In this document: piece after piece, positions 1 to 18,082 of the stretch
How positions within the stretch are numbered: the stretch's first letter is position 1
Layout: each line of letters begins with the position of its first letter
Assembly (NCBI GenBank): GCA_003439945.1
Contig: QVRM01006110.1
Location: forward strand, 1 to 64,000
Length of the DNA: 64,000 bases
Direction of reading: 5' to 3'
Origin: Dermanyssus gallinae
Taxonomy: Eukaryota; Arthropoda; Arachnida; Mesostigmata; Dermanyssidae
Notes under the pieces: model-generated
Database searches by the model: none
Seen by the model: the letters and a program-made list of their open reading frames with translations, nothing else
What the model was told of the DNA's origin: nothing
Position numbers and translations under genes: made by a program

Positions 1-3000
1 TAATCGAACACCTAACAAGTTGTACATAGGGCAAATTAAACAGCGAGAGACATATATATATAGAGAGAGAGAGAACGAGGAGAACGCGAAGAGTGGAAGG
101 GGAACTGTATGGCGGAGTTTACGTGACTTCTTACGCTTAGGCTTGCGTACTTGTATGTGCGGATTTACTCAGGCGGATCAGGTCAGGATAGAGGACCCGT
201 TGGTTGCCAGAGTGGCGACGCCAATGAACACCGCGATCGAGACACCTGAGTCCTGTGTTTTGCCTTAGAGAGTTGAACGAACGAACCACACAGCCAGCTT
301 AGCAGAATCGTAACGAATGGGTAGCATTGTTGTTACGGAGATAAGCATGGTTACCTGCTTCGCTTCTCTCGTACCGTCGTCGTATTGTGGCCAATATGAG
401 GTACACGACCACCCATATAATCACCCAAGAGGAAGTAAAAGGAAAGAAAGAAAATTGGACTTCGTCGTGTGGATTGAGCGTGCGTGTGTGCGTGTGCAAG
501 AGACAGACAAAAAGCGAAGGACTACACATACAATAACACAGCGAAAGAAGACAATGAAGGATAGGGCAAGAGCGAGCAAGCGAGAGAAAGAGAGCTAACG
601 TGATTGTAGGCTTGGGTGATAGTGTCCCTCTTTGCGATACGCGATTGAGGTTGGATATCCAACCTACTCACTCGAATTGTGGCCGGTCGGTTCGACGCTA
701 GAGACCAGCGCACTGAACACAGTCGTGTCATCTCCCGCTGGTTGCAGGGACATGGGAACATGCGTCGAGGATATAGGGTTTTTGCCTCCCGCTAGCCTAC
801 TGTGCGTACCAACCAGAATCCTGAACAGGCTCGGTGCATAAGTTTGTTACTGTGGTCGGCGGCGGCGGCGCCATGGCGCAATCAGTTTCCACAATCTCTA
901 TTCGCAGATGTTCGCTGATGAGTTCCATTTCCAGCGTTAAGTCATTAATACGAGTGTAGTGACCCCATCTCGTGTCTCACCGTGTCTGTTCTGCGCGTAC
1001 AAATTACGCGGTTGTGTAAGAGCGCAGTGCTGTCCAACAGATATGAAGAGAGAGAGAAAGAGAGACGGCCAACTTATACGTGGTTGGAAGTCGCCCTAGC
1101 GCTGACCGCAGGCACAAGCGCCGCTGTCCATCCACCATTCCACGTGATGCTACAGTTCGCCTGTAAATTTCTTACTTTCCATGTGTCCAGCCGCTGTCGA
1201 CGATCTGAGTGGACCTCACACCTACAAACACGCGTATCGACACATAGACTGATTTGTTGCCAGCACCTACGTGTTAAACCAGAACGCTCCGCCTGAGATG
1301 CTTGTGTAATAATAGCCTTTTCATACCAAATTGACCTCATATATATATACATACACACATAAGTTGTTACTCTGGATTCACCAAATCTTTTCGTAGAGTT
1401 TTCAGAATCCAAGGAAAACTGTCAAACGTTCCGTATGATCTATACGTGTACGCTCGGCTTCTGCATATTACCACTATGAATATCACTGTTGCAGTGCTGA
1501 CTACGAATTGTACAATATGATCAAGTGTATTATTTTAGTAATGCAAATTAAATAACTATTATTTTGTTTATTGCCTTTATGATAGCTGCTCTGCCCTGCT
1601 ACAGAGCTCCTGAGTTATTGTAATTGCTATAGTGAGTGACTAATGGACCCTAAAGCTGGGCACATAATAAAGAGTAATAACAACACAGCAGAGATGTGTG
1701 TCGCAAAAGAACAAATCTGACGAGCTATGAAGGCAACTACGTGTTGCACTGAGGAAATGGTTTTCATGCATTGTAATGTTGACATAATGAAATTTGCGGT
1801 CGCAAAGTCTGCGACGTAAGTAGCTTCCTTTAAATTTCTTTAAAGGGTTTATGATGACTGCACGAACTAAATATTATTGTTTAGGCTCCCCATATATATA
1901 GGTGTTGGCACCCGTTGCAAGTGCTTGATTGGAGTGTAGAGTCGACAACTAGACAAGTCGTCATAGAAGGAACTGGTGGAAGTGTTATTATCAACTACTA
2001 TATGTTACATGAATTCCAGTCTCGTTAGAAGGCGCCAGACTTTGTGTCACCATTTCTTATTTTTATTATGATGATGATGGATATAATAATAATTATTATT
2101 ATTTAGCAATGCTATAAATAAGTCTGGTACATAATGCATGGAATGCATATATCGGGTGATAGTTTGTTATTACGAGTACTGTCCTGGTTGTTATTATTGT
2201 TTCTATTATTGTAATCCATTACCATAATTTATTCAACGGCTGTAGGTAAATAGAAGAATAAATACAAAAATACGTTTCGCGATTTCCAGTCGGTTTCATG
2301 AAACTTCGGTTAATATTTAGGCGCAGAGTCCCAAAAGAGATAGCGCATATCTTCTGCACAGCTTAAATACACCTACTAACATTTGTATCTATTCGTATAA
2401 GTACACATCTGGGCACGAAACGCGCCGAATGTTCCGCAAGGAAGTCCCAAAACAAAACTAACACTAAATGCTTTTCTTTGCTGTCATCTGTCACAAACAC
2501 TTAGGCATGTTTTTGTGTACATCCTGCCTTCTGTACGGAGGGGCAAAAAGTCCTGAATGGGGACACACACCTCTTGAGTGTATTCAGAGTGCCTCCACAA
2601 CGACTTTGAGCGCGGCGGTGCTTCAACATGATCAGACATTAAAAGCCACCTGTTTGTGAGTAGTCTATGTTGGAGTGAGGCGTCATCATACAAAACTGGC
2701 TGCAGGCCAAAACTGTCAAAAAATATCTAATGAACTACGTAATAATAATAATAATAGTATGAGTAATAATATTAATGCTGGTACTGCTGTCACTGCTGCT
2801 ATTACTACAGTAACTATTAGTAATACCAGTTTCACAATATCGATCGATAGTTGTGACTGAACAAAGGGAAATATACGCCGATACGTCGACCGGCTCTTCC
2901 GAGGCTTTGCGCTGTAGCTACAGGCGCCGACATGAACAAAGCTAAATGTGTTCTCGTGGTCTATCTAATCTGCCCTCGCGCAGCTGAGCAGCTAAGACTG

Positions 3001-4210
3001 GCGCCTGCTGTGAGGGACCACTTGTGAGAGCATATGAGTCGAGCCGGGTCATTCCGGGTGAAATCAGTCACACCACACACACACACACAGATTCACACGA
3101 GGGTAGATACGCCTCTCTCTCTCTCCGTTCTTCTTTTGCTGAGTCCGTTCATAACTGCACGTTGTAGCCTGTTGTACGCATTGTTATCTCCCAACCACAG
3201 GAGGGTCGTAATGTAATCGTAGTAGTAGTAGTGAGATGCCAATATGTGCGCTAGAAGCAATACCGAAACCCCCTGATAGACTGACGACATTGAGTCGCGG
3301 CGCGTGTGTACGAATGCGCACGGAGTGTGTGCTGCTTTAGGGAGTGAATCGGGTCAGGAATTGAGTCACAGAAACACCCACTGACGCCAGTCACTGCGTC
3401 TACGACGATATTCGATCTATGATCAGCTCCGCCCTAAAACGGGCTCTCCGAGAGGGACACACACACATATGGCGACGACGATGTCTGGTTACGCGGCTGC
3501 TGTCATTCCTTTCAACTAACTAGAAGAAGATTGTTGTAAATCATAGTTACCTGATCTCACTGTGACACACTGACGCGTCTGCTCGCTGCAGAGATGAATC
3601 GCCTGGCCGTCGAATCCTAGGATGTCTTCTCTTGTGGCACGCGCCACGTATGCCTACGTCAGGTCCATCATGTCAATCCTATCTATTATTATGATTATAG
3701 TAAATGGGCCATTTTGACGAGATAGTGTAGATACTGACAGCTTGCTTTTATGCGGCTTGTGCGGCAAGCACGCCACGCTTCTGGTTGGTGCTACGAGCTG
3801 GGAGTTGGGAGTTGGCCGGGGCCTATAGCCGGTCCGCGCGCACATATCAAAGTCGAGACAAGTAGCCGAACAACAAAATGCCGAAGCATTTCCTGCGAGG
3901 TGGTCATTGGACAATTCGCTACTAATTGGCATGAACTCCAATGAGGCGACATGAACTTTCGAGCGTGTCGACAAACGCTCAACTCGTACTCATCAAAATC
4001 TCTATGCAGGCATTGGTCCTGCACACGTTGTGGTTATTATTGCGACATTTTGAACATCTCTCTCTCTGGCCAATGAGCTGCTAAATTCCGCGCAATTCTC
4101 TTACATAATTAATATATGCTTTCTATTTTTATTCACTAATCAGCTCGAATAGGTGAATTAATAAGTCGTTCCCAGTGCTACACATGACTCGAGCTCTTAA
4201 CGAGTTTGCA
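1..4210. other. Gene-poor region, no recognisable gene
   Basis: I see no conserved protein domain, no convincing exon and no RNA gene here. Short open frames exist on both strands but have no recognisable motifs and overlap each other freely. The stretch holds short purine-rich GA runs (near 60-80 and 1047-1063), short CA and CT runs (near 3073-3125), and AT-rich patches. It may be intergenic or a long intron or UTR of a gene outside the window. Confidence 0.5.
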
Positions 4211-4290
4211 GCTTACATGCCGCACGTTGAGTTTCCTGTTGCTTTTTGCAGCTTACATGCCGCACGTTGAGTTTCCTGTTGCTTTTTGCA
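4211..4290. repeat. Perfect 40-bp tandem duplication
   Basis: The 40 bases at 4211-4250 are repeated exactly at 4251-4290, and the few bases before the first copy (tttgca) match the junction, so there are slightly more than two copies. Perfect identity suggests a recent duplication. It lies in non-coding DNA. Confidence 0.95.
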
Positions 4291-5820
4291 GCTCGAGAGT
4301 AATTTAGTTGTTATAGCTACTTGTAGTGCAGGCGATTTGTAATACTCGTTGCATGATCGGCCGCTGTAAATTGCCTCGCAAATTGCTCTTAGGTGCGGCA
4401 TTTTCTGTTTGATTTGGAAATCGAACTTGTGTATCATAAGCCGATAGTACAGATTGAGGTGTTCATAGGTTAACTATACTTAACAACACCAATTCTTGAT
4501 CGTATACTTAACAACACATATTCTTGATCGGTGACTGTCGGTACGCTTACGATTTTAATCATCGTGGTGATATGCATACTAGCTATGATACGAGCATACA
4601 ATATCAATTTGAACACGTATGATATTTGGGGCGCATACACATTGGGACTGATTACCACGTTGCCGTGGTCCGATGAAGGCGTCAGACAAATTGCGGATTA
4701 TGTGGTTGAAATTGGTTTGATTCGTTTCGATGTAGCGCTGGGGCAAACCTCCCAGTTAGAAGAAAGTTCTTCTTTTCTTGCTGTTGACGAGGTTTTTGAC
4801 GTGATTTACGAGAATTGTTGAGACGCTGGTCCCACATTGATCTATTGCTTGATCGGATTGATCGGCTTGCCAAAAAATTGCGCGTCGAATAAACATCAAC
4901 GAAAGTACAACCCTTGGCTCTTGCAGCCGGAGCACATACTCTCATCGATTTGGGCATTTATTAAGCATGGTGTTGGACCGTTGGTCTTCATCAACTAGGT
5001 TCACACAAGTTCCATACTGATGATTTGTCGGCGTCTACGAACCTGCTTGCGCTACTGTTTAATACTTAGCTTATGGTCGGCGTTGATGCGACGTTCTTTT
5101 AAGCTTTCTAGGCTGCGTTTCTATGCAGGCCAGGCCTGATCTGTGCATGACGCGCAGAGGCAAGAGGACAGACCGAATAGCCCTGAAGAACATGTCATTG
5201 TTATCTGCTCGCCTGAGCAAGCATTCCTGCCATAGCTGTATGCTGGTAGTACTTCGATTAATCGTGCGGGAGGGGGAGTAACAATATATAAAGTTTTTTT
5301 TTCTCTAGAAGGCAAACGAGAGGGAACAAGAGAGAAGGCGACACCCAAGAATGAACACAAACGCTGGACCAAAGTAACCAAAATGACTACCAAAATCACA
5401 TTGACTGAACTAAGCTAAGCCCTGGACGTAAGCCGAGAAGTCACACTGACCGGCGCTGAACTGCTGCAAAGTGCTCTGCTCGAGTCCTTTGTGCTATTGT
5501 GTTGTGGCGCTTCGTGCAGCGGCGACAACGCATTTCCTTCCATGATCCTTCAGATCATGGCTTAGTGGCGCTGCCCGAGGGGCTACGCAGCAACAGTGAT
5601 AATAAGCAAGAACTAGCGACGCGTAACGTGCTTGACAAGTTCGACACGTCGCGTCACGTCACCGAACCACAACTGAGATACTGACCGCTGTACGAAACGA
5701 ATGCGGCCGGAGCGCCGCCAGCAAAGTACATACGAAGTGGCACGAAGGACTGTCGAAGGGTATGACAGAGTCAAGCCGCCGTTGGCGAATGCAGCCATAC
5801 CAACTGTAATTATAGGCAGC

Positions 5821-5905
5821 AGCAACATCAACAACAACAGCAGCAGCAGCAACAACACAACAACAACAACAACAACAACAATACCAACAACAACTACTAC
5901 TACAT
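5821..5905. repeat. (CAA/CAG)n microsatellite
   Basis: Imperfect CAA and CAG trinucleotide run ending in ACT repeats. All frames are open on both strands because of the repeat, so it is not evidence of coding. Confidence 0.85.
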
Positions 5906-7489
5906 AGCAACAATTGTGAGCAACAGTAAACAATAGCAGCCAGCACACACGTGGTAGAAGGTGTCGCACGGGAAGCAACGGGAAAACCTACCGAATCACA
6001 TAGAATCTCGAATAGTGGTAGGTGCCTTTTTTTTTGTATTGCCGCACGCTCGCCCCTGGAGAATGGGTCGCGATGGATACGCTAGTTGACTTCGCTCGTT
6101 CTTTCGCTTACGAATGTAAAACGTGGCACAATGTTGACAACGCGTTTGAACGAGCGATTTTCGAGCGGAACATAGGAGGCGGCACGTGAGTGCCGTGTTT
6201 GTTGTCATTGGCATTTGGAAACGGAAGATTTGCTCGATCCACTACACTAGAATCGATACCGTACCGCACCGCCGCCCTCGTATACAGGCGGCAGACAGTG
6301 AGCATGCTCGCACATAGTAAATAAACATCGCAGCAGCAGCAGCAGTAGCAATAGCTTAGTACGAGTAAGAGTGTAGCCGAAATAACAGTAGAACTTATTG
6401 TTGTTGTTGTCGATTGTCTGTGAACTTTGCGAGCGCCTGAGCGAGAGAGGAAGGAAGGAAAGGAGCGAGGGTGGGATCAGGCTGGTTGCTGGAAGTGAGT
6501 GAGTGCGCATGCTGAGAGAGCGAGATAGAGAAAGAGTATGTTCGTGCGTCATTGTCTATGATACATAAAACAAACGATGTTGGCTGCAAAGTTTGCCATT
6601 GTGCTGTCAGCAGGTAGGTCGGTAGGTCGTGGCCGTCGTTGTCGTCGTCGTCGTCGTCGTGTTCGTACCGCGCGACGTATATATAGCGAATATAGTGCGA
6701 AGGTAGTTTCGTAATGATTGGTTTGATCGGATCGGATCGGAGATTGTGTCCGACCGACCGACCGACCAACCACCGAACGGGCAAACCAGGGAAGAGGTTG
6801 CCGCCACGACGAGCGCTAGCAGCAGCAGCAGTGACAGCTCACGTCGTGTGTTGATTGTAATAATAGTAGTAGTAGTTAATAGTAGGAGAGCAGCACTGGA
6901 AATCGTCGTACCCAGTACTAGTAGGAGAACAATACTACTACTAGTACAGTAGCATAGGATGCCCAGTGTAACAGTAATAATATAAGATTGACAATTCATA
7001 TGGTTATGATGTTTATATCGATTTTGTATGTTTTGGTCGTGGTGCATACCAGGACGACCAAAGAAATACGACGTCGAGAGGTGGTAGGGTGTAACTGACA
7101 AACAACAAATCACATCATCACGAGGGGATAGGAAGAGCATCATCAAACATCACACAGGGGACACACAAACACGCAGGGGACACAGGGGAGTTGGCGAGGG
7201 GCGAGGTTACCGACGACGACGACGAAAGAATGAAGAAAACGTTGCAAAACGAATTGAATCACACGGCGATGCGCAAGTGCGCGAAGTGCGTTTAGGTCCA
7301 AGGAACCGCAAAGTGCGAACGGAGAGAGGCCGGTGGAAGTCCGGAGTGCGTTTAGGTCCGCAGGCGGGCGGCTCTAGTAGAGTGTGGCACGTGTCATCCG
7401 AGGAGGCTCGTTGTTCGTGGTAGAATTGGAACGAACTGGGCACGCCGAGCTAGGATGCGTGCTTAGCGAAGTGTGCTCCTATTGGTGGT

Positions 7490-7514
7490 TATATATATAT
7501 ATATATATATATAT
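7490..7514. repeat. (AT)n microsatellite
   Basis: Pure AT dinucleotide run of about 12 units. Confidence 0.95.
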
Positions 7515-8658
7515 GTGCGTCGTAGCTCTATGTAATAACTGCATGTATCGACCGACGAGTGGGATTGTCGAATCACATTGACTTGATTAAAGAGTGTGGC
7601 TAGAGTAGACACTATCTATATACAGTGAAGTATACGCACGTGTACACATACTTAATGACTTGTGAGGGGGAGGGGCGGCGAACGACAGGTGCGCCAAATG
7701 AATTCTGGCACTGGATGCTGTGTGGTTCTCGAAGCTGTTACCCTGTCCTTGTGTTGCGAGTGCGAATGGGCGAATGAAGGCGATTAGGCGCGATGTGCAA
7801 GAAACACATAAGAACAGGCACTCGAATAAGTGAGACAAATGAAGCGGCAACCATAATAAATTAATTAATTAATTAACAACCACGACTGCACGCAGCAACA
7901 GGTATGGAAGCACATGGATGAGCTAGAGTTGGGGGCTCGATCGAGTTGGCAATAACATAATGTTGATGACGGGACGTCTTAGGCAGGAATATGCTGTAAT
8001 AGCACGAATGAATGTTAGTAGTAGTAGTAATAGTAATAATAATGATAATAATATTATGATTAGTAATAATTGTAATAATAATAAGCAAACGCAGATGACG
8101 ACGAAAATATTACCAGTAACATTAGTGAGGAGTAACGGATGAGCGGACAGTGGGTGATAGCCACCCTCAAACGTGTCGAAGAAAAATGGAAAACTGGCAG
8201 AAATAATCAGTAGCGCGATAGTAAAGCCAATCAACACGTACACCAAGAATGACCATACACCAAATCAATGGTGCGCCACGGACAAGCAGTTAGATAGAAC
8301 AAGTGAAGTAAGTTAGGCGGCCAGCTAACAAAAAGGAGGCCAATTGCTGTAATTGTGCGATCGTGTATGAAGACAGACATGCGACGTATGTCGTCTGTCA
8401 GAGCAGGGCAATACTACTTCAGAAGTATCTCGAGTGTGAGAAGAGCTGAGGGTGGAACTCCTTAGGACAAGGAGAAAATCCTAGATTAAACGAACGGACC
8501 GTCGGCGTACGGGCTCTAGTAAAGCAAAGCGCATTACGAGAACGGAACGAAAACCATAACAATAATTACAACAACAACAACAACAAACAAAAAAACGAAC
8601 ACAACAACAATAACACTTGTGTAAAATAGAAATATTTTAAGATCAACTAAAGTCATTT

Positions 8659-9104
8659 TTACAAATAAAGCACAACAACGTCGCTGTTAAGGTAACGATG
8701 TACAAGCGTGTTCTCTTTTGTGTGCTTCAAAGTCGTAACATTTCGGAAGACTGAGCGAGCTTGATGGCATTTTTGACATGCGTTGAATCTAAGTGTTTCT
8801 CCTCCATAAATAAGGAAGGCGGACGAATATATGCACAGTGTAAACGTAGAGCCAGTGTAGGCTACACAATAAATTGGAGAGTGACCCCGAGGCAATGAGT
8901 GGAAACAGGGCCGAAAGAAAACATTTGATGTTATCAGTAGAGGCTATATTGCTTTTCACAAACGCTGACGCCCGTAAGAAGAACACCAAGAACATTGTGA
9001 AGAAGGCCCAGAGGGTTTCGGGGCTACGCATCAAATCAGGCATACCAAAAAGTCGGCGTAACAGCGGTTTTAGCTCTAGCAAAAACATCGCCCTGCTACT
9101 GTAA
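8659..9104. other. Doubtful coding region, overlapping open frames
   Basis: About 445 bases stay open in three frames. One minus frame (9088 to 8789) begins at an ATG with an upstream stop and encodes a hydrophobic, possibly membrane-spanning 99-residue peptide. A second minus frame (8895 to 8659) has a Cys-x2-Cys followed by histidines (ACQKCHQ...LKHTKENT), vaguely like a decayed C2H2 zinc finger, but the spacing is wrong for a working finger. A plus frame (8874-9104) is Lys/Arg rich. I recognise no family and cannot say which, if any, is real. Confidence 0.2.
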
Positions 9105-9600
9105 GATCCGCAAAGTCCCGATCAGGCCAGGAGGAGAAATATATCACAACATCGAAAACGCAAGCTCTAGTACAGCGCAGGAACCTCAACACCATGGCTA
9201 TGGCCACCGGGCTTTGCACAGAGTTTTATCCAGGTAAGCGGCTAGCTTTATATCTCAAGTCTGTTTTTCTTATTTTTACAAGTTTAATTTTTCTGATTTG
9301 TATGGTCAAACCTTTCTACGTTGACTTGACTATTATCTTAGAGGTATGAAAGTTTCCATCATTGATTGTGGGTCGCTAGGTAAACATAAGGATGATCCAA
9401 GCGATTTTCCTTAATGTTAAACTAATGAATGAGCATATATTTGTTATTTGCTATTCCAACACTACGGTAACACAGTTTGTTTTCTTTATATTTTGGTTGC
9501 AGCCGAAAAAAAGCCTATGAAGCATGGCGTGGCGACATTTCAAATTGAAGCGATTGCAAGCAGTTGGCTAATAAAGGAGCATCTGGTATCGAGTGTGCTG

Positions 9601-9639
<39 letters not shown>

Positions 9640-9771
9640 AAAATGGTTGCGTTCTGCTTGCGTTGTACAAAAATAACAATACATACATATCGTTTATTTC
9701 GCAATAACATTGCATTTCAAGATGCTACATAATTACAATACAATTAGTTCATTATATACAATTTGAACACT
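9105..9771. other. Non-coding stretch with an AT/GT array
   Basis: No gene recognised. It contains a composite (AT)n(GT)n microsatellite at 9600-9639. Confidence 0.5.
9600..9639. repeat. (AT)n(GT)n compound microsatellite
   Basis: About 27 bases of AT repeat pass directly into a short GT repeat. Confidence 0.95.
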
Positions 9772-10510
9772 TTAGCGACCGTCCCACCAGGCGAAAAAGT
9801 GCAAGGACCGCCGATGCGTCTGGCAGCTCGCTGCGTGGTATTTAGCGCATATCTGCGAGCAGAGCCGGCAACGACATTGATCGCTAACTTGGTGAAATCC
9901 TTGGGTCGAACATACTAAGTGATGATAGCCATGCACAATGTATCTTGTGTACACGTATCGGCTAGTGCATGTCATTCCATCCCAAAGCTCCCTGGCAAAG
10001 CACATATCACACTGCGCTACCTCTGCCGAGGCCTCGGTCACTTTTCCCTGACACTCTAACAAAAATTGCTGAAGTGGTCCTGTAATAGATGACCTAAGCC
10101 TGACTTTAATTGTTTCCACTGCGGGCCCGCAACCCACTAGCAGATAGAACCCGCTGAAAGATGGCCCCGCACGCAAAAAGACGCACGGCCGCACTCAAAG
10201 ACAGTCGTTGAGGGCCTTTCACCTCTGTGTGAATAGAGGCAATAGCCGCCCGACACCTGTCGCCGATGTGCTGGGTAAAGGACGTTCCCGTATAGTGTAG
10301 TCTCAGACCCAAATACGGGAAAGGGTTGACAAACTCCAGCGGTTGGCCACAACAGGGTATTACGTCTTTACGATTTTCTTGATAGTGCGTTCCAACGCGA
10401 TACCCCGGTAGAGATTTAGATGAGTTTACAAGAATGAAAGTGGCAACAGCTAAAACAAATCGGCTGTAGAGCTCTCCATTGTCACAACTGGTCTGTGACT
10501 GAATTTTCAC
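9772..10510 (-). mobile_element. Non-LTR retrotransposon relic, C-terminal part of RT ORF2
   Basis: Decayed 3' part of a LINE open reading frame. The frame 10510-10106 contains the RT palm/thumb signature PFPYLGLRLHYTGTSFTQHI (the 'YLG...F..HI' motif of Jockey/I/R1-type reverse transcriptases), followed by a run like '.RC.AAIASI'. The reading then shifts to an overlapping frame (10194-9772) that ends in a Cys/His-rich tail with several C-x2-C pairs (QCDMC, CRLCSQIC), as found C-terminal to RT in some clades. At least one frameshift separates the halves, and the catalytic YADD part is missing, so it is inactive. Clade assignment beyond the Jockey/I/R1 superfamily is not possible by eye. Confidence 0.75.
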
Positions 10511-11544
10511 GGATATCTTACTCTCTCACCTTTCTCCTTCAGAAGTTGTAGTCTTCACATGAACGATGAACATTGACTAACTCCCTATGAAATCAGTTAC
10601 GTTTATGTCAGCGCGTCCAATAACGTTGAGGACTGCGTCGCAAATACTACTTTTAAATTTGAATTTGAGTTTCGGGAACAGAAGTAATTTCGTCTGCAAG
10701 TCGGGCGGATAAGGCCATTATGCGACCCAGCATTACTTTTCGCAACCAAACTTTAACTTAGGCGCTTAATCGTTATAATCCGTTGTTCTTTTCTGAGTGA
10801 GAAAGACGAGCAGATTGAGGACAACTCAGTTTAATCGCACACAGCACAAACACACTGACAGTTCCACGTAAGCGAAATAGGTTCAAGAGGTGTTGTTAAC
10901 TGTTTCCGCTGTTGAACGGTATCGATGACAGTACGCTTGACAATCGCATAGAACAATCAGTTCTAATGCTCGTAGACGCACGAAAGTGCGCCTCTAACAA
11001 CCCACAATAATAAGTACACTGCTAAGGTTACATCTTTTGCAGCTCTTCATGACTATAGGTGTCTAGTCTTTTTGACGACGTTATCGGCTGTATGTACAGA
11101 TAGCAGTGGCGCAAGGGCTAGTGACATATTTCGTACGAGCATTCATAACTTTAATAAAGTGGAGCTAGCCGGTCCTGCCCAAGAGTCCACCGATCAGCGA
11201 TGAAACACTCCACGACGAATTGCGTTTTGTCGTCTGGTAGGTCTTCGAGTTGTGAGGATCGAGATCGCCCCGCTGTAATTTTTGCTGTTCCTTGGCTATT
11301 TCCTGAAGTTCGCTCAGTCTCTCAGGTGACAGGACTTCGGATACCTGAACAACATGATGGGGTAAGCAATGGCGTCAAGAACTCCGAAAACAATTCGTGT
11401 AGGATGCGTTCGACAAACCCACGAACTCAACATGTATAGTATATATATATATATATATATATATAATCGTGTAGCTGAACTGTAATTTACTCAACATATA
11501 TTTAGCGTACGCGGCAGTTCGCGCCGCCTGCTTGAACTTGCTAT
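10511..11544. other. Non-coding stretch, nothing recognised
   Basis: No domain, RNA gene or transposon motif seen except an (AT)n array at 11440-11465. It lies downstream of the serine protease gene on the minus strand and may contain its 3' UTR or a further terminal exon. Confidence 0.5.
11440..11465. repeat. (AT)n microsatellite
   Basis: Pure AT run of about 13 units downstream of the serine protease gene. Confidence 0.95.
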
Positions 11545-16379
<4,835 letters not shown>

Positions 16380-16479
16380 TCAGTCGACAGTGACGTTTGT
16401 AGAGTACAAAACAGTGCAGTGCTAAGCGAGACAGATTGTGAAGGACACACAGAATTCAGCATTTACTAAAGATACTTCT

Positions 16480-17790
16480 CTGTAAGCTTCTCACCAGCAG
16501 GCATTATCCAAAGCCTTGGAAAACGGCACGTCTGACCCCTATCCCGAAACACGGTCAACCACAAGAAGACCCCATAGCGTACCGCCCTATAAGTATGCTC
16601 TCCTGCTTACCCAAAGCAGCTGAGCACATTAGCAATGGGCGACTAGTTACAGAACTAAAAAACAAGAAGGCGCCGGATTCCACACTGATTCGGCTATCAG
16701 CAAAGTTCTAAAGCATAGCTGAAACACAGAGAATTTTGCCGACAGCAAACCGGTCAGAAACGCATTTAATACGCTTTCGTGGAACGCCATAAACTAAGCA
16801 CTTGTAAACAAAGGCGTGTTCGCCTAACTATGACGTATTGTAGCGTCGTACCTAAAGGACCGAGCATTTACACACAATGGCGTGGACTACACTGTAACCG
16901 CCCAAGTCCTGACTCAAGGGTCTGTACTGGGACCAATTGTGTGGAATATAACCTACGATGGAGTACATAGACTACCGTATCTCTCGGAAGTGTATTTAAT
17001 TGCCTACGCAGATGATCTAGTACTGATCGTCAGCACCCGTGACGAAAGATCTGCTCGAAGGAACAGCCAACGAAGCCCTGGCGAATATCCGACAACACTT
17101 CCACACACTAGGTCTCGAACCGGCTTCACATGAAAAGCACGAGCAAAGTCGCACGGCTTCGACGGCAGCCATACAGGTCCTCTCCAGATCAATTATCCGG
17201 GACTTAAGAGAGTTAAATACCTGGCATCAAGAAACCCCTTAATTAAAAGTCGGTTGAAGGATCACTAATCAGCGGAATAGGCACCCTTAGCAAATGAAAC
17301 CAACAATGGGAAGAACTTCAAGCCAATCTATTCTGGATACTGGACAAAATCAATACTCCCTGATCTTAAAAAATGGTCGCTTGCCTGCCCACTTGCACAA
17401 CTGCTAATGGGCCACGGTAGCTGCTTTCGGCAATACCTAAATCGCATTGGTAAAACGGACTTTCCCGTATGCCGCATACACAACTCAGGAAGAGGCTGAT
17501 GATGTAAGGTACTGCTATGAACGCTGCGCCTTTTTCGACACTGAGCGAGAGCTTCTGTTCCGGAACCTAGGACTGGGAATCCCCTGACATGCCAAGACCG
17601 AGCGAGAGAGAGGAGGCGCTCTTCAAGAATCATAAATACTCGATTATAGTAGCAGGATTCGCAGAATCTCTCTCCAAGGTGAAAATCACCATTATACAAA
17701 GTCGAGCAGCTTAAATGGCAAGAAAAATGGCCAGGTGAAGTAATCTTGATATGACTGTACTGCGGCCACTTTCGGACAAGGGGCAAAAAT
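16480..17790 (+). mobile_element. Non-LTR retrotransposon relic with RT palm motifs
   Basis: Frameshifted plus-strand remains of a LINE reverse transcriptase just upstream of the protease gene. Visible motifs in order: PKPWKTARLTPIPKHG (about 16505-16555), YRPISMLSCLPKAAEHI (about 16580-16630), QGSVLGPIVWN (about 16915-16948) and the catalytic YADDLVLI (about 17003-17027). These are RT finger and palm blocks of the Jockey/I/R1 group. Stops and frame changes between the blocks show it is dead. Weak similarity continues to about 17790. No endonuclease domain or poly-A tail is evident. Confidence 0.8.
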
Positions 17791-17910
17791 GACGACTGGA
17801 TTTTAGTGGGTTTGTAATTCCCACACTACCGTGGCTTTAATAACGACGCCCGGTGTGCATCACACATTTTAAGAGTTAACTTCTAAAGATCATTGGCGCA
17901 AGATCTTAAC

Positions 17911-18070
17911 TTTTTTTTCGGGCTGACCCTCAGTCAGCATTTAACGTCCACGGGACTGCTTTCGCATTGCTTCGTAAGACGGACCCCATAAATACAAAGG
18001 TGCAATGGTAGGGCTCGAATCCGAGCACCTATGCGTCTCCTTCGGTGGCGCTCCACGCGACCGGGCTCGA
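17911..18070 (-). mobile_element. SINE family B copy 1 (tRNA-related), 160 bp
   Basis: Aligns by eye with 35805-36018: both share, on the minus strand, a tRNA-like head with an internal B-box-like TTCGAGCCC, a middle block and a tail with GACGTTAAAT...GTCAGnCCGAAA followed by an A-rich end. A diverged target-site duplication flanks it: caagatcttaac (17899-17910) and caaggtgataac (18071-18082), 9 of 12 matching. It is shorter than copy 2 because the head has deletions. Confidence 0.7.
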
Positions 18071-18082
18071 CAAGGTGATAAC

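Larger units (their letters stand above)
4291..8650. other. Low-complexity-rich region without a recognisable gene
   Basis: The stretch is dominated by trinucleotide runs (CAA/CAG at 5821-5905, GTC near 6635-6660, TAG/TAA near 6860-6960 and 8010-8080) and an (AT)n array at 7490-7514. Open frames here, on both strands, translate to homopolymers (Asn, Thr, Val, Cys, Leu) and are what such repeats produce by default. The frame at 4531-4821 has a hydrophobic start but no family I recognise. The style resembles 5' UTR or promoter-proximal DNA of arthropod developmental genes, but that is only an impression. Confidence 0.4.

Noticed and set aside
4531..4821. 96-codon plus-strand frame with an N-terminal hydrophobic stretch
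   Set aside because: Could be a small membrane protein, but there is no conserved motif and an equally long antisense frame overlaps it.
6607..7146. 179-codon minus-strand frame
   Set aside because: Built from trinucleotide runs and low-complexity stretches with no conserved motif and no plausible splice context.
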